From contig JAFVRL010000240.1 in NCBI GenBank assembly GCA_017504325.1, forward strand, positions 1-7,044: a DNA stretch of 7,044 bases, read 5' to 3'. The stretch is from Lentisphaeria bacterium. GTDB taxonomy: Bacteria > Verrucomicrobiota > Lentisphaeria > Victivallales > UBA1829. A model generated the notes under the pieces. The model did not search any database and had not been told where the DNA came from. It worked only from the letters and a program-made list of their open reading frames with translations. The position numbers and the translations under genes are program-made. Position 1 is the stretch's first letter. Each line of letters begins with the position of its first letter. Below, piece after piece: positions 6,961 through 7,044 of the stretch.

Positions 6961-6988
6961 TTGACAAACGGAAAAAAGATGATATATT
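6961..6988 (+). promoter_or_regulatory. Strong sigma-70-type promoter reading out of the right edge
   Basis: A perfect -35 TTGACA (6961-6966) is followed after 16 bp by TATATT (6983-6988), five of six -10 consensus bases. Upstream lies a nearly pure A tract (about 6923-6948), with a T5 run at 6953-6957, resembling an UP element. Transcription would start near 6995, putting the downstream hairpin at the extreme 5' end of the RNA. The promoter diverges from putP, and its gene lies past 7044. Confidence 0.7.
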
Positions 6989-6998
6989 AAACGACATC

Positions 6999-7029
6999 GA
7001 CAGCAAAAGATGTTTTCTTTTGCATTGTC
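6999..7029 (+). promoter_or_regulatory. 5'-leader hairpin downstream of the right-edge promoter
   Basis: GACA (6999-7002) plus GCAAAAGA (7003-7010) pair with TCTTTTGC (7016-7023) plus TGTC (7026-7029). This gives a 12-bp stem with a 5-nt TGTTT loop and a two-base AT bulge at 7024-7025. No T-run follows before the window ends, so it is not a standard terminator. At the predicted start of a transcript it could stabilise the RNA or open a larger regulatory fold. No known riboswitch class was recognised in the visible bases. Confidence 0.6.
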
Positions 7030-7044
7030 ACTGAAGAGTGGCGG

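Overview
This window comes from a bacterial chromosome. It holds the end of smpB, a four-gene same-strand cluster, a convergent putP-type sodium symporter gene, and a divergent promoter with a structured leader at the right edge. Coding DNA is of moderate GC content with good Shine-Dalgarno sites (AGGAGG, AAGGAG). The long gap at the right is strongly A/T-rich. Nothing seen fixes the lineage. A sugar-acid dehydratase beside a PF12831-type FAD oxidoreductase would suit a carbohydrate-degrading Gram-negative such as a Lentisphaerota/Verrucomicrobiota relative, but that is a guess. No IS element, CRISPR array, tRNA or phage gene was found.

Left edge (1-304): the last 80 codons of smpB, the tmRNA partner in ribosome rescue, closed by a bulged Rho-independent terminator. 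A 64-nt gap follows, with no convincing promoter.

Central cluster (369-5017, + strand): a MATE-family efflux protein, a short-chain dehydrogenase/reductase (SDR), an enolase-superfamily acid-sugar dehydratase related to D-galactonate dehydratase, and an FAD-dependent oxidoreductase. The gaps are 17, 27 and 24 nt and each gene has its own ribosome-binding site, so they are probably one transcript. The likely theme is oxidation of a sugar or sugar lactone by the SDR, then dehydration of the aldonate to a 2-keto-3-deoxy acid. The roles of the FAD enzyme and the MATE protein are open. No kinase, aldolase, lactonase, regulator or sugar importer is present, so the pathway is incomplete here.

Right part (5018-7044): a hairpin at 5066-5112 can terminate both the cluster and the convergent symporter gene. 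The symporter (5129-6667, - strand) is a close PutP relative with the sodium-site residues retained. The 377-nt stretch from 6668 to the end has no supportable gene. It carries a possible putP promoter, two identical T8 tracts 51 bp apart, and a strong sigma-70-like + strand promoter (6961-6988) behind an A-rich tract. A 12-bp hairpin lies at the predicted 5' end of that transcript, whose gene is beyond the window.

No complete new biological system is evident. The points most worth following are the MATE/SDR/dehydratase/FAD-oxidoreductase linkage, the Asp-to-Glu change at the dehydratase metal site, and the unexplained leader at the right edge.
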